DNA of 64,000 nt from Phytoseiulus persimilis (taxonomy: Eukaryota > Arthropoda > Arachnida > Mesostigmata > Phytoseiidae), in assembly GCA_037576195.1 (NCBI GenBank), contig CM075101.1, positions 9,548,001 to 9,612,000 on the forward strand, read 5' to 3'. Under the pieces are notes generated by a model that saw only the letters and a program-made list of their open reading frames with translations, was not told the DNA's origin and searched no databases. Both the position numbers and the translations under genes were made by a program. Positions 24,248 through 38,200 of the stretch are shown one piece after another; position 1 is the stretch's first letter, and each line of letters opens with the position of its first letter.

Positions 24248-26705
24248 CTGAAATCAACAGGACTCGCTGAGGAGTGAACCGGGTTCGAGAAACAGCGAAA
24301 CCCATGCCGCTCCAACCGATGGATGAATTCGGGGTGATTGTGAGCTCGGCCCACATTTCGAGAAAGCCAACTGCGAGAACGCTTATCGCTGTTCTCATGC
24401 GGAACCTTCCACAACTGGTTTCGGAATTTCCCCCTGGTCGCTCACCTGAATTCCTGGAGTGTGTTGGACGATGACAGTGTTCTCTAAGTAGGCTTCACCC
24501 TTGGACCCGTCCACGACTTTGGATCCACAGCGGTGGCCTTGCACGGTAAATCTCCTCCGATTCGCTTCGTTCCCCGCAGTGCTGTATCGACATTGTAGGT
24601 CCGAGTAATGGCCTTTCGAATAGATGATCCCTTCAGAAAAAAACGGTTGATTACTTCACGAGTCACTAGCGAACAATGCTAAGAGTCAGAGTCACGAACC
24701 CCAGTTCAACTTCTGAGCGAAAGAACCAGGTGCCATTCGTCAATGAGTAGTTCTGTCCGGCTGATCATGGAAAGTACAGAGCTGCCAGATTTGTCTCCGA
24801 AATTTTCCGCGTGTCGAAAAGACAGAAGTTGACGGAAAGCGTTCATGAGAAGGAGGAATCGCCAGTCAGTCGCTGCGAGATGATCCGTGTCCGACATGAA
24901 GGGTGAGTCGAGAATAAAATCCCTGATGATCCATCAGACGGAAAACATGGCGTCATCCCAGATGTCTTTTTCCACTCCGTTATAATGACTTCACAATGAC
25001 AGACACCCTTAACCCTTGCCAGCCCGAAATTACCCCTAGAGTCACGGTCGAACGAACGCTTTAGCGCACTCCTCGATATGCTCAAGCTCGCACTTGGACA
25101 TCGCTATCATTTCTACATCATGTAGTACCTGAGGCACCCTTCCGTGACAATTGGCTCGTCGATGAAGCAAACAATCTTTGCCGCACGACTGAGGTAACGC
25201 CATTGTCATCGACTTTGTCTCGAATTTCGTCAACCTCATGTAGCCCGTCCGCTCGACATAGCCAACATTTCGGGAATCTCGGTACTTGGGAGGAAATGAT
25301 TCGAATAGTCCGTGTTCTGCTCTCTTTCGTTTGAAAACGTGACGGATTGAGCTGCTCTCGGTTATTCCGTCAGTTTCGCATCTTTGAAAATGTTGATCCC
25401 AAAATGCGACCATGGAACGATCTGGGCGTTCTAGCTTAAGCCCCTGTATTCAGCAAAATCGAGTTTTCGTCACAAACATGGGGAGTCCGCTTTCATCGAA
25501 TGCTCGTTCATCCCCTGAGATGCGCCCAACGTTCCCAAACAACCGATCGACGCACGAGGTTCCCGAAATGTTCCTTGTTTCCACTCCTCGTGCCAGAAAA
25601 TCCCGACGATGATGACAGACAGCAGCTCCTTCGAATTTTGCGTGGATTCGCTCGTTTCTCTTGAAGAAGAGAGAGCGTAGCAGAAACTCCGGGGCTCCCA
25701 TGTATCCTTATCCACGTGCGAGGGCTGGGAGCTCGGGAGAGGCGCACAAAACACACTTTGCGGTCTGCACTCCCGGAAATCGTCGCTCTGAGGAGAGCTT
25801 GAGTCAACAATGTCGAGCCGCACGAAGAATGATGTAGCCGCTCGGAGCTGGATAAAGCAACTCGTCGTAATAGCGATGAGCTTCGGTAACAAAGGCGTCT
25901 TGTCCGCTGCTCTTCGTTGGGCGATTGTACCTTGTGTGCAAGCTGGGTGATCGCCGGTTGGTCTGTTGGACGACAAATGATCTTGCCACTGTTCTAAGTT
26001 GTGGTCTGTTGGATTGTCACATCTCAGCTTCCCCGAAGAGCGATAGCGAGCTGATGGGCTGCGGCGGCGGTATGAAAACCGCGAAAAACCAAAAAACTTT
26101 TCGCCGCTGACAAGGCACTCGGATGAGATGATCATTCCGTCAAACGTTCGAGCGCAAAATTGAATGGGAGCTTTCATGTACTTCTCCGCACATTAACGCT
26201 TTCTCAACAGCATAAACTTGAACGTTTGCTTGCGGGCAGTTCGGAACAATGGGACATCCATTGTGGCAGGCCCGTGTTTATGAGATTCGTTGAATAGTTA
26301 ACATCCTATTCCGTGTCGCGGCGAGTTTTGCAAGTTCGTTGACTATGACTTGTGGAATTTTCCGCAAAACGCCTCGGAGCCGTGCCGAGAGCGTCATTCC
26401 GAATCGTGGTTTTGATATATGTTCCGCGATGTGCGCTATCGGGCGAATTCTCTCGAATTGCGGCGCAATTCCGACCGACGCAACTCACCGTTGAAAGGAC
26501 TGTCGAAAGTCATCGTGATTTCCATGGTGTTCTTTCCACACTGGACTTGAACGTCGAGGAGGGACGCAACCGACAAATCCTGATCGGGCAGGTAAAGGTC
26601 ATCATCTTCATGCAAGTTGGTTTTGATCACAGGTTGTTTCGTAGTGGAACTTCCGGAGCTCGCTGATGCGAACGAGGAAACGATTGCCACTGTGAAAGCG
26701 TACAT
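23228..26705 (-). CDS. ZP-domain single-pass membrane protein (cuticlin-like), 3 exons
   Basis: ZP-domain proteins polymerise in the apical extracellular matrix; in arthropods they shape cuticle and anchor it to epidermis. Exons on the minus strand: 26705-26489, 24630-24446 and 24247-23228, giving 473 residues with all phases consistent (1, then 0). Residues 1-17 form a signal peptide with an ASA|SS cleavage site. The ZP domain runs from about Q55 (VQCGKNTMEITMTFDSPFNG) to about 300, with ZP-N in exons 1-2 and ZP-C including CVSKPKVMGPWQKTRE and AFKFPDKLEVFLECNIEIC. RLKR at 329-332 is a furin-type site placed as in other ZP precursors. A transmembrane helix at about 403-427 is followed by a basic cytoplasmic tail of about 45 residues. 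The gene converges on CLIP. The exact ZP subfamily is not assigned. Confidence 0.92.
24247..24445 (-). other. ZP gene intron 2
   Basis: The 198-bp interval between exon 2 and exon 3 on the minus strand, GTGAGC to TTGATTTCAG. No other feature was seen. (The terminal base at 24247 belongs to exon 3.). Confidence 0.85.
24446..24630 (-). CDS. ZP gene exon 2: ZP-N
   Basis: Acceptor TTCTGAAG|GG and donor ATTCAG|GTGAGC, 185 nt. Two bases complete Gly73, then IIYSKGHYSDLQCRYS, RRRFTVQGHRCGSKVV and ENTVIVQHTPGIQ, all standard ZP-N landmarks with paired cysteines. Confidence 0.9.
24631..26488 (-). other. ZP gene intron 1, 1.86 kb
   Basis: Runs from GTGAGT at 26488 to TTCTGAAG at 24631 on the minus strand. 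It contains a 235-codon minus-strand open frame (25470-26177) without family resemblance or phase-compatible splice sites. Confidence 0.8.
26489..26705 (-). CDS. ZP gene exon 1: signal peptide and start of ZP-N
   Basis: The ATG at 26705 gives MYAFTVAIVSSFASASS, a short but plausible signal peptide. An acidic stretch (HEDDDLYLPDQD) and the first ZP strands with the first conserved Cys (C56) follow. The donor is AACG|GTGAGT. An alternative reading places a splice acceptor inside this exon at 26690; see findings. Confidence 0.85.
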
Positions 26706-29700
26706 TGCGTCAGGGAAAAATTCACAGATATCAATTCGCTAATCATGGGTTTCTGAGATCAAATCACAAAACTTACGTTGATCCTTGCGGGAGAGTAGCG
26801 CGGGGTGTGGTCGTTTCCCCGCCGGAAGCTGTTTGCTGAATCTCGTCCTGACGATGCTCGCGCGAAGATCGTTCTCGGCGACGTTCCCCTGTAACTTCAC
26901 GAACAACGTTTTACTCTCCTGCCGGTGCAGCCCCAAAGTCTCTGCTGAGAGTTCAAATCGACATTTCCGTTCAAGCCTTCGAACCTCCATGCCTGAAGGG
27001 AAATAAACGGCGGGAAACTCGTGGCCGTCCATACCGCTCAAAGCCGCGCGGGGGAAATCGCTAATGACATTCTCATTCCGGGATAAGCATCTGCGTCGAA
27101 ACCTCAGCCGATGAAGGTCCAAGAACTCGCGGTCCGAGGCAAAGCCCATCGTCGATGCTGGTTCTAAAGAGTCGCGCATTCGGCGAGGATAGATCAGCGT
27201 TTTTTTTGCGAGGTGATCAAGTAAGTTCAATGGTTCTGCTCGATGAGGCCACCTGCATTTTCTATGTTTTTTTTTTCTAGTTCCGCTTCCCGTTGACGGT
27301 TACTCCTTAACTCATCTAGGGTCGCTGGTTCCGCTTAAACCAGGATGACTCAGAATCAGGAACGCTGTGCAACGAAAAAGTGAAACATAGATCGGTTTCG
27401 AGACATTATCAGACACCCGAGAGTTTGCCGGCCTTCAGTGAGAGTGGATCCTGTTTCCGGTCGGTTCTGTCCTGCTGAGTTCGTCGTGGATTGCTCCCAA
27501 CAAGCCAAGAAAGGTGGTACAGAAAAGTGCTCGGTAACCATTTGAACGACAAGAAATCGCACACACTGAGAAGTTCCGGGGCCCCGTCATCATGGTATAA
27601 AACATTCCTTCAACGATGTGGAAACAGGCTACAGCGGGCCGTATCGAATCGGAGTCACATAGAGAAAGGAATCGGGGAATAGTGAATAAGACCCAGATGA
27701 GATGCTATTCGTGCCATCAGATGCGAAACATAGGAATGACGTCACTCGACGAAGGACAAACAACTTGGAGAAGGGAAGAATAAATCAGGAAGAACGCTAT
27801 CGCGTCGCCGAGTATTATACATTCGTCAATCAACGCAAAGGTGAACTCCATCAGCGAAAAAGTCATACTTTGTCCGACAGCAAGCTAAACTTCGACCGCG
27901 AAGCGAATCGTCCGATCGTGTCCACACTGCTGGAAAGAAGCTTTCGACTTCCACCTTCGATTGAATTGTCTTGGATGCCAAATCCATCCGTTTCAAAGAA
28001 TGCATGGGGTCAGACCGAATATGGGACCACACCGTTCAACCGCCGCCTTTCCGACTTGATGAAAACTCGCCTAGCCCGATCTCAGGACGCATCAAGGCTC
28101 ACGAAAAGGAGTTTTTTTTCCCGCGTGTGTATGCGTTCTCATCCGTTAAGGACCCCTACGTGGAAGCAGCGAGAAGCGGACGCAGGCCCCAAGAAAGTTC
28201 TCACCGTTTAGATTAACTCTCGATCGAGACAATTTCGATCGGTGCTCACACACAAACGGGAGCGTTATCTATCCAGCGACTGTCGGGAACCGCTCTCGAA
28301 TGTGAGTGACATGTCCAGACCGACAACCCGCTGTTTTGTTTTTTCTCCGGGCACACCAGTCGAATCTAGTTCAATCAGTTGCGGTGCCTCGGTGAGCTAC
28401 ACAGCCCTAGCAACCGGGAAAACGGTTCGATGGTGCTCCATGACGCCCAGACTTGGGCCCGTCAGACATCGGTCATGGCCTCCTGCCAAGAGAATTCGCT
28501 TTTTCCCTCTTTTTTTTGAATTCGTGAAATGCAAACCTGAAGTGAGAGAAGAAGCAGGAGGAACAGAAGTCGGCGACCGGTCTCGCCCATGACCACGATG
28601 TCCTTCAAGGAGCGTTCATCCTGAAAAAAAAAGAATAGAATATCTTTGAGTGCGCGCTAATATCAGTCCTCTGTGCTCATCGATCATTTGTCTGAATTGC
28701 CGCCCGAGGAGGCGATCGCATCAGACGAATCTTCTCAGGTTAATGTTATACAGCTTGCCTTCCGATCTTCGCTGGTCAATCACAAACTTCTACTGCCCCT
28801 GTGTGGGGACGAATTTTTCTCTTTCGGGTTCCAGTGAAGCTTACGAAACATTATCTGAGATAGTCGTGAGTGTTCACGCCACCGTTGAATCATGTCGGAG
28901 GCAAATTTCGTTGGTACGCCCACTTCATTTCGATCGCAAATCGAAAAGTTTGGCGAGCAGCGGAGCTTGTTTGACAGGTACTTGGCTACTGAGCGCACAG
29001 AGGGTCAGTTGTGACGATTGTCTTGAAAACTGAGAGAAACCCTCAAAAGAAACTCGATGCAGAGGCGACTGCGAACCACCGCTATCGTTGAAAGCAAAGG
29101 GCGCTCTACGCAACAGCTCGTGCTCTGAATATTTCCATCCCAAGTTCGGAGCTGAACAATCTAAAAATACACCCAAGGTATGAGAAGCACTGCGTGAACC
29201 GACAAAACTCTTTTGATACAATGGGGATAGCGCATTATTTTTTTTTTCTCAGCCAACTTTCTGAACTTACATTCGATGCAGAGAACGAGATCGGAATCAT
29301 TTTTCACTCAATTCTCGTTCATCTGCTCGAATCAGTGGGAATTCAGCACCGTGGAGCAAACCTCGGGTCGAGCTTGATTTCCGCTCTTGTTCTGCGGAAC
29401 GAAAACGCTGAACGGCTGCCGGAATCATGGCGAGCTCGAGGGAGACAAGTGTCAACGAAAATGCGACCGACATGAACGAATGTCTTCTAGAGTAGTCTCC
29501 GAGGGCCCATCTTCTGAAATGAGACAAAGACCGTTCCCAGCTTGTTCACGCGGGGAATTAAGGTCATATCATTTCTTACGATGCCCACATGGCCCCGAAG
29601 CTCAACAATCGGTTCTTCACCCCGTTCAATAAATCAAACAAGTAGTTCCCATTCGCTCTGATCGTTTCATATCGTTCTGGATGTCGTTTTCTTTGTTTCC

Positions 29701-32700
29701 TCGTTCGAGCAGTGATCGTGAAGCCACCATGATGGTCAGCTGTCACGTGTCCCACATGAGAAGAAAGTGAGAGACGCTTTCGATCATCGCTCGTGTCTGA
29801 TTGAAATTATTATTGTAGCCATCACGATGGTCAAGTCACGGCAATTTCCAACGACTTTCATTCCGTAACTCGTTCTCCGTGCTTCGGCATGAGTCTCCAG
29901 TGACTCCCATGTCTCTTGGAGGATTTCGCAGACAGCTTGAATCCTGCTATGAGCTCTTGAGGAAGATTAGGCTGCAGCTAACTCCCCCAGAGCCCGAGGA
30001 GACCTCAGCTCTTCAGACCACGATGTTTGAACATAAAATACGCTCGTTGCCGAGCAGGCTGAACCAACACTGGAGCGAGTTTCCCAAATCTAATCACAGT
30101 GTTTCGCGGATGAGATGACTTGTTTTCCGCGGCCAACACTCGGTGATGGGCTCACAAAGAACAAACAATGCATGATCCTCCGAATAAAAGACGCAGGAGG
30201 GATTCGGTGAAGAACGGAGGTCCGCGAATCATGCTGCTGCTCATTCCATCCACGACGATTGGTGGAATCAGGACCTCAAGGTCTGGAGTCGGAGATTTCC
30301 TCTCGTCCAATATCAGCCAAGCGGGAAAAACATGTGAGATCGGGGTCGAATCGAAATCTGGAGCTTCGGAGTTCCGCATGACGTCCGTATTCCGTCGTCT
30401 CCATCATTGCTGGTGACTCCATTTTACTATAAGACCCCGCGGTGGGCCGCGGAGCGCCGCGGAATCTTCCAGATAGAGGTTGAAAAAGGGGATAAAAAAC
30501 GAATATGGTTATGGTCGGCTGAGCCAGCCATTTTTTCGTGTGATATTTATGAAACGATTTTTACAATGGTCAAAAACGAACACTTTAATACAAGATAAAG
30601 CCAAACGGCTCCGTGATCCCGGCATCGATGCAAAAAAGGTTCGTCGGATGAGGAGCGAAATGCTCGCAACGAATTCCGCGAAGCTTCGGTCAACACTTCG
30701 GCAACAGTGTGGAATCAAGAATTCGAGAAGACGGCTAGAGGCGACGAGAAAATGGTTCCCGTTCGGGAATCTTTCCTTCATTGAGAATCGCGCAGAACAG
30801 TCGTTTGAATCCGCGATTTCCGAGCGATCACGCGCACCATCAGAAGCATTAGCCTTGTACGACCACATCTTCCAGCTCACTGAACCAGGGGAGGGAAAGT
30901 TGGGATGTGCAACGAAAGCACACTGGGAATTCCGACCGCGTAATGAGAAAAAGTTTAAGCTCGAATCTCAGAATGAATGGGGTGGAAAGCCTGCGACGTT
31001 TAAGCGGATTCTCACGGCTCATGATTCCGTCCGGGTGGTCGACTGGGCACGCGCGGATGTTTGGAAAGAACGCGAGAAACTTCACGGAAAATTCCCGCGA
31101 CTCAGTTGAACGGGACATGCGTCCCATTTCCGATTAGGAAAAGGCTGTGCTGCATCGTATACGTTCAAGTCGGCGAGTTGAGGGAATCCGAAGGTCTCAG
31201 AGCAGGACTGGGAAAGACTTAGCCGAAGGAATGCAATCATACTCGGAGCACGATTTGACAAACTATCGACTTAGTCTCCGGCTGCGAGATCATGGCTCGA
31301 TGGAAACGGTCTCGCGCGGCTTTCAGTTCGACGAAACGGACTCCGGTTGCGCATCTGCAAACTCTGCCCTTTTCTTAGCAAGAAGAGCAAGTCGAGGCAG
31401 CATATCAACTTCATCTGGAAGGCTTTCTTGAAATTCGAAGTCGCAGCCCGTATGAAAGTGAGTTTCTCACTTTGCTGGGAGGCATAAACATTTAGACAGC
31501 GCTGTTTGTTGTCTCTCTTGTACAGAAAGTGCACAATATCGCTGTTTTTTGTTTTCTCCGAGAGCCCACGTCGAAAGTGCAAAAAGGAAACGATATTCTG
31601 GTGCCGTTTTGCTCCACCCAGTGAAAACGGAAGGAGCCGCTCGAGCAACAGCAAATGACAATTTTGGGTGATCTGCTGCAAAGCCGCCAGAAGACGGAGG
31701 TTTTCTAACAATGAAGCCGCAGAAAAATAAGGCATTCCGTTTCCTCAAAACGTTTACACCGGAGGCATAGTCGATTCCAAGCGTCGCGTTTGGCTTCCCT
31801 TCATTGAGGTAACAAGTAGCAGATTCTCCTTCGGTCTGGTATCGAAACCCAACAATGAGGCGGAGAGATCTTTGATCTGTTCCTGGACCTTCAGCGATCC
31901 TGCTCCATCCTTGATCTGTCTGCGACCTCAATCTGTATTGATCTCGTCGATCGATCGGTCAATTCCGGATCCGACTGGCAGTGGTTTGTGACAGCCAGTT
32001 GTTGAACTGGTTCCCGGGGTCATCTGTGTCTGAGCACCATACCAATTGCGGAACTCAGGATGCGACTCGCGACTGGGAGCGTTTGCGCGATCCGAGCGGG
32101 GGAGGACGAACTGACAGGAATGATGATCTTCGGCTCGATCGACAGCGGAGTATACTCAACCGTAGCGCGTCATCGTAACGGCTCTCGCTTGCCGCAAAAT
32201 AGATTTCGCGGCAACGATACCTCTCGACAACGAGCCCACCCCAGGCCATTGACAATCGAATCTTGTCGACTTGGGTGCGGAGCGGTCCATTGTTCTTTAT
32301 GCTATTGAAAAGATTCCTATCAAAGAAACGCGGACCGCCGATCGGTTCGGCCGTTGAGCGCACTTAATTTAACATAATTATAGCCCCACGATTTCAGAAC
32401 GGTGCAGCGATGACAAGCCCCTGCTGAACATGCGTTCCAAACGTATGGTCACAAGAAGCGCTTGAGACGTAGAAAACTGCGACAAAGTGAGAGGCGATAG
32501 AACCGGAGCACAAGGTTTTCGCTCCTACGCAAAGTTCAGAACAAAGACGCCATTGAACAAACATCGGACCATCCAGTTGTCGGATGTCACCATTGTCCGT
32601 AAAGAGTTTCCATTCTTCTGTTCGTTGGTCCAGAGGGAAAGTTACGGTCAGGGTGAGAAAGCTTCCTGGGAAACTGTCGATACAACGGGTTGAGGAACCC

Positions 32701-33692
32701 TCGCGGGCCCAACCCGGGAGCGGCAAAGAGTCTTCCGGAACACAGAAAGAGTTAAACCTCATGGAGAGTCCTCGCCGTTGCCGGGGTATGGATCTTTCGT
32801 CGCTCAGTGCAGTTTAACATGTTATCGTATAAGATCCTCGTTCCCCGATCAGTCGATTCGGTCCACTTTGATAGGCCTATTACCATGAAACTGAGCCGTT
32901 GTTGTACGTTCTGTTTGGAAGGATCCCGTTTCATAGTTATAAACCTAACGTTGTACTCCTTCTCGCCATTCACCGACTTCATCTTCCGACCATTAGAATC
33001 TCAAAATCAGACACTTCCGCGGTTTGGACGAAAACAATTCTATTAAGTCAGGAAATTCGATACGCCTACTTTGGCGCACGTTCCGATACCGACCACCGAG
33101 CCCCGCTGTTTCCTTCTTTCCTCATCAGGATAATGTTCGAACACTGCAAATCAATCAAAATAGGGCCGATTCTCAATTTGGCTCAGAGTATCATTCCGGT
33201 TTATCAGCGCAGCAGGATTGAATATCGCGATCCACGGAAAAGCGATCCCCAGAGAACGATGGCCAACTCAGCGCGAATGAGCTTTGCGCGTGGAGCAATG
33301 TGGTACGAAGCGGCGTTCGTAACTTCGCCCGTTTCGAGCGAAGTGGACTCCAGCAAGCCCGATTTTCGAGTGTCAGACTCGATCGTCAATGAGATGAAAA
33401 CATGCACGCGGCGCCGGCCCCGACGCGAACACACACGATGGCGAGACGTGCGCCCGTCCCGTGCGAATCGCAGCGCGCACTACTCCCAAAGTCTCGAGCG
33501 CAAGCTCGATGTACCGTTCTTTTGGTAAAGTCGAGATACGTTCTCGAGGTAATGCAGTGAAATCCTCCTCAGGGGTGAATCGTTCGAAATCTCCACACTG
33601 TAAAGTTACAGGGGGCTGAATTCTGAAGCCTCCAAGGGATCACATAGATCCAGTCTCAGCCTTGAAGCAAAGCCGTCATCTGGTGCATTAAA
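26706..33692. other. No recognised gene; unassigned open frames only
   Basis: Just upstream of the ZP start there is a strong minus-strand donor (AAC|GTAAGT, GT at 26776-26775) at the end of a 150-codon open run; it may be a 5' exon. Other runs without family resemblance are 27702-28211 (+, 169 codons), 30480-31109 (+, 209 codons) and 31271-31931 (-). None has flanking signals that make it convincing. Confidence 0.45.
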
Positions 33693-35205
33693 ATGGCGGT
33701 CTCGGCAAAATCGGCCGTTCCTCAAGCTCACTATCGGGTGTCAGAGGTGGAACACAGAGTCGCAGACAATCTAAGTCAAGTCCTGTGTAACCCGGCGCCT
33801 TCACCAGAAGGGGACACTTTTGTTTTTAACAAGCTAGGGTCGATGAAAGTATTTTGCGATATCATACGCAAGCGAGACCGGCGACAAGTAGCGAGTCATA
33901 TCGAAATTGACAATGAGATTTCATTGAAGCACTGACGCCCGGAGCCACCGCTCCCTCGCTCGAGGCGACGTTTTCTGGAAAGCTCGACGAGGCGGGACCA
34001 ACTGTATTGGAGCACGACTCTGCGTTCGTGAATACGAGCGTCGTTACCAGTATGATCGACTGTCAAGTTCTGAAGCTCGGGAGGAAATCACCCTGCAAAA
34101 ACTTCAACTTTTCTTTGCGCAGCCGGAATCATGAACGAGTTGCAGTTGACACTTCCGACAGAATCAACTTCTTTCGCGTGACTTCGAACTTCGTCACAAA
34201 GCAAGCGACTCCGCCTCGATCGATCGCGTCTCGAATCTTCCAGCTTGAAGCGTCGATCGCGCGCGTCACGAATGATGTAGAGCCGCCTCGATCGGTCTCC
34301 CGATCACCCGTTTCATCGAGCAGGCAGTTAACGTATCGAACAGTGACAACTGTGAAGAATCTATGGCCGATCGAAGCCCTCTGGCCATCCTTAGTCGACG
34401 AGCCGGTTTATCCGGTTTCGGTCTTGTTGAATCGTCAGCAGCGAAATATTCCGCCAGGATATGATTCCTTTCAGATTCGAACCCGTCCGCGGATCAGCGT
34501 TTGCTTTGTCGGCTTGGGCGCACATTCGAAAGATCGTTTCCCCCACAGGCTTCAGCGAAAGCTGGGTATCCGGGTGCTACACCACGGAGAGCTCGGGCTC
34601 CGCAGCTCAAGAAAAGCAGCCCAAAAGCTTTCGCGAAACATTCGATCTTCTCCGGAGAACCAGACCGCAGGCGTGGAAGACTGCTGTTCCACAACGAGCA
34701 GACAAGGAAAGCCGTCCTCGAGACAGAAAATTGAAATTCCGTGAGCCGTGCTCGCTGGTGACCCGGAAAGTACCAGACGGCGTGAAGAATGCGTGCATCG
34801 AATGGGACTGCACGCCGCGTCGTCACTGACGTGGAAATTCGGGTTTCGATGCGTTCGCTGGCGAAGGTGATAGCCAACCGGATTCGGTACTGGAGTCCGC
34901 TCAGCGCAAAGCTCCCCAGTGCTGCCTGGAACACCGAGCTGGCAAGATACGAACGAAGGCAATTAACTCATCGTCGGGAATCCGATTGTATTTCGCGTTG
35001 TTCAAGAACGTTTACGATTCGCATCTCAACTGGAGCGAGTCCGGAACGCCAAGTCAATCCCGCCGGGCCCTTCTGGACTATGCAGGAGTTGGGGACAGAG
35101 AGCTCGAGGAGAGCTTCGGGACAGAAATGGTTCCCTGCGAGGAAGCAGGAAACTCGTGTTGACTTCGATTCCACTTCGAGGTTGTCCGGTTCCCCGTCGT
35201 ATTGA
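33693..35205 (+). other. Candidate coding region, unassigned; long overlapping open frames
   Basis: A plus-strand frame is open from about 33922 to 34744 (about 274 codons), unusually long for this sequence. A second frame takes over from about 34439, just after an AG at 34437-34438 (GAATCGTCAG). It is open to a TGA at 34827-34829, then resumes in the same frame to a TGA at 35160-35162, ending with a protein-like stretch (LYFALFKNVYDSHLNW, RRALLDYAGVGDRELEESF). No family is recognised. It could be a diverged gene with an unseen intron, a decayed gene, or chance in a TA-poor region. Confidence 0.25.
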
Positions 35206-38200
35206 TCGCCCGCAATCGAGGCTTCCAGACTTTTCCGGCACAGCGAACGCTACCTCAGCACAGACGTAGGGCTCCAGTGGTGTTCTTCGTGATAGCACTG
35301 ACAAAAACCCGCCAACTCAAAGCATGTGATTGCAAAGAAAAAACTTCGAGCTTTCCTGTTCGGAAACAAACTTCCAGTCGGATGGCCTTCTTCTGAGACA
35401 TTATTCGGCAGCGTTCTGCGGGGTGACCGTAGCAAAGTGCCATTGTTTCTCAAAACTCACCGCAAGGAGACGCAACAGTCACCTTAACTGTTGTGGATGA
35501 TATGCTCAAGCAACTTTATTTGCTCCAATGCAGAGCGCCAAGTGAATGCAATTAGCGTTCCACGGAAGAGTATCGCACCTCACCTCGGTTTCTTTCATTC
35601 AAATCCCAACCACAACGTTTCCTTTCGACACGTCCCACGTGATGGAATGGAAAGCGACGCAGACGCTTGGACAGTCAGTCGGAATCCTTAGGCGCGTCCT
35701 TGCTCTGTCTTCTCGCAACAATTCTGGATTGAGAATACAAACTGCATCAGATCCAGTGGTCGCTTTTAATTAGATCCGTGTCTAGGGACCGCCATCACGA
35801 CCACCAACTTTTGGAACGCAGCACGCTAACCAGTCGCCGACGTACTCGCCGGCATTGTCATGATGTGGCGCGAAGTCTTTGTTCTTGTTTGTTATCTCTC
35901 ACGATGAGGCACAGTGTACGGCATAACGGACCTTGAAAGCGTCGACGAGCGTAAACTAGAAAGCGGTCCCATTGTGAACTTCTAGTGTGAACTTCACTGG
36001 GTGAGCATGGCTCGTTATATTTTTGGGGACGGAACGAGTAACCTGAGAGCCGAATCACGTCACGCCTCTCTTGAGTCGATACCTTTGTGAAGCTCACAGC
36101 CGCAGCGTTTTCACTTCCGAAAACGAACTTTTCCTCGGGAAACATGACACTCACTCACTGCGTTCCTCGGCCTGATAACTTTCTGCGTCAACCCGTCAAA
36201 ACCGGAAGTTTCCATTCCTTGAATGGTAACGAAGTTTGCGGCAATTACCAAAGTGATTGCCAACTATGATAAACACGAAGAACCGGAAACTATTCCGCCA
36301 GCTCAGGGACAATAGCAGAAAGACATTTCAGTCGCGGTCGCTGTGATGGATCGGATGAGAGTAACTGCTGGAGGAACCCGCCCTTATCGCTGGTCATTTC
36401 GTCCTCAACACTTATCAGTCCTCTGAAGGATGTGAACCGAGATCACAGGGATTTCCCTGTCACAGAGACTGGACTCAGCAGAAAGTAGTTTCGTGATGTT
36501 GAACCATGAGCATCCGATGCCGAGGAGGATGGTTCTCTCTGGTTCTGGGAGTCAGGCTATAGGATGGACCGTGTCAACGCCTCGCAAGGGGCCCCTGTGA
36601 TGAAACTCCGTCGAAAAACCGAAGGATGTCGCCATAATCGTGGAACCGAGCGAAGCGTGTAATGGGCGCCGTTTTCTCCTCTTGTGATTCGCTCAAACGT
36701 GTTAATTGTGTTGTCAAGCCTTTGTTGTTAAAATACTCCCCTTTGACCAACCGCCCTTCCATGGCACTCACTGACCGTGTTCAAACGCTTGGTCGAAGAT
36801 CAACCACGTCATCCATTCATCGGCTCAATCATGGGAGTGATTATTCTGACTCAAGTTCAGGGATCGTTCAGAAATAACGGACCGAATGCAATCCTGGATC
36901 GCTCGACACTTCGCACCTGCTCCGTGAACAACCAGAATCAGATCCGTTCCGTGACTGATACAGTTCGAGAATTCAGCCTCATAATAGTTTTGTCTGCGCA
37001 GATTCTTGGACGATGAACTTCAATTCGCGGGTGTTCTGGGAGAACAGGATTTTGAGATCATTTCCGAACCGAGTCGAGCTGAATCAGAAAATCCCATTAC
37101 TCGATAACTGCAGTTCTGACGTCCCATTCTCAAGATGATTGTAATTTGATAACCATGTCGGCGCTGATTTCAAAATATCAGGAGAGCTTCGATGCATTTC
37201 CGTAGATAGAGCAATTCGACTCGATTTTCTGGCGACGGTCACTTTCCCGTGCTTATCATTTGTTACAGTGGCGCGATTCGTTCTTTATGCGGACCAAAAT
37301 GTAGCGGTAATCGTGTAACCGCACATAACTCTCAAAATTCATTTGGTGAAACGATAGCAAAGAACGACTGCGACCTCGTTGGTGTCAGAAAGTGTTGAGA
37401 CCAAATTCACAGCAACGAGGCTTAGTCACTTGACGAGCTGAATGGCAGTGGAGCCCCATTCATTGCATGTGTGAAATGGAAAATTTGGTCCGGACAGCGA
37501 GATTTCAGAAGAGATTTGCAGCCGATGTGAGATATATTATGGCCGCTAACAGGCGCGGGTTCGACGTTCTTCAGAGCCATCGGAAGGGATCTTGATTTCT
37601 GAGACAGAACACTATCACCAATACATCGAGAACCTACTCGTTGCAGGGGGCTGGCGATATGTTATCAATGCCAACCCCGACCCCAGCCCGGCTCCACCTT
37701 TGTCGCATCTCGAAACGAAAGAACAAAAGCGGTAGGATTTGACGAGAGTTCGAAACGACGCCCGAAACCGCGACCATCGATAGCAACTGAAGGCCTCCCT
37801 GTCTGAACGCTCCGTTCCCAAATCGGTAATGTTGAATTATTGCACATTTTCCTGGTACGTGTTACTTCTTTTCAGATGAATTCGAGGGACTTGTTCATTC
37901 CTATTGAGCTGTATCGAGAAGATTGAACGGTAGAGGTGACGGAATTTGATCCCCGTGCTCGTAAGCCAAATTGGTGGAGGATATCCTCTGATTGAAGGGA
38001 AGATCGAGCGTAAGAAGCTGAGATAAGGAAGGGGAAGCGCAACATTCCAACGAAATATGTCGAAGATTTCGTTCGGAATATTACAACAAAACATATTTCG
38101 AACGAGAGCTTTATACTTCTTATCGAGTGGAAAATCTCAAGCTTCAGAGAGTGTTTGCTCAATGAATCCGTCACGAACGTGGGAAATGCTCGTGAGAATC

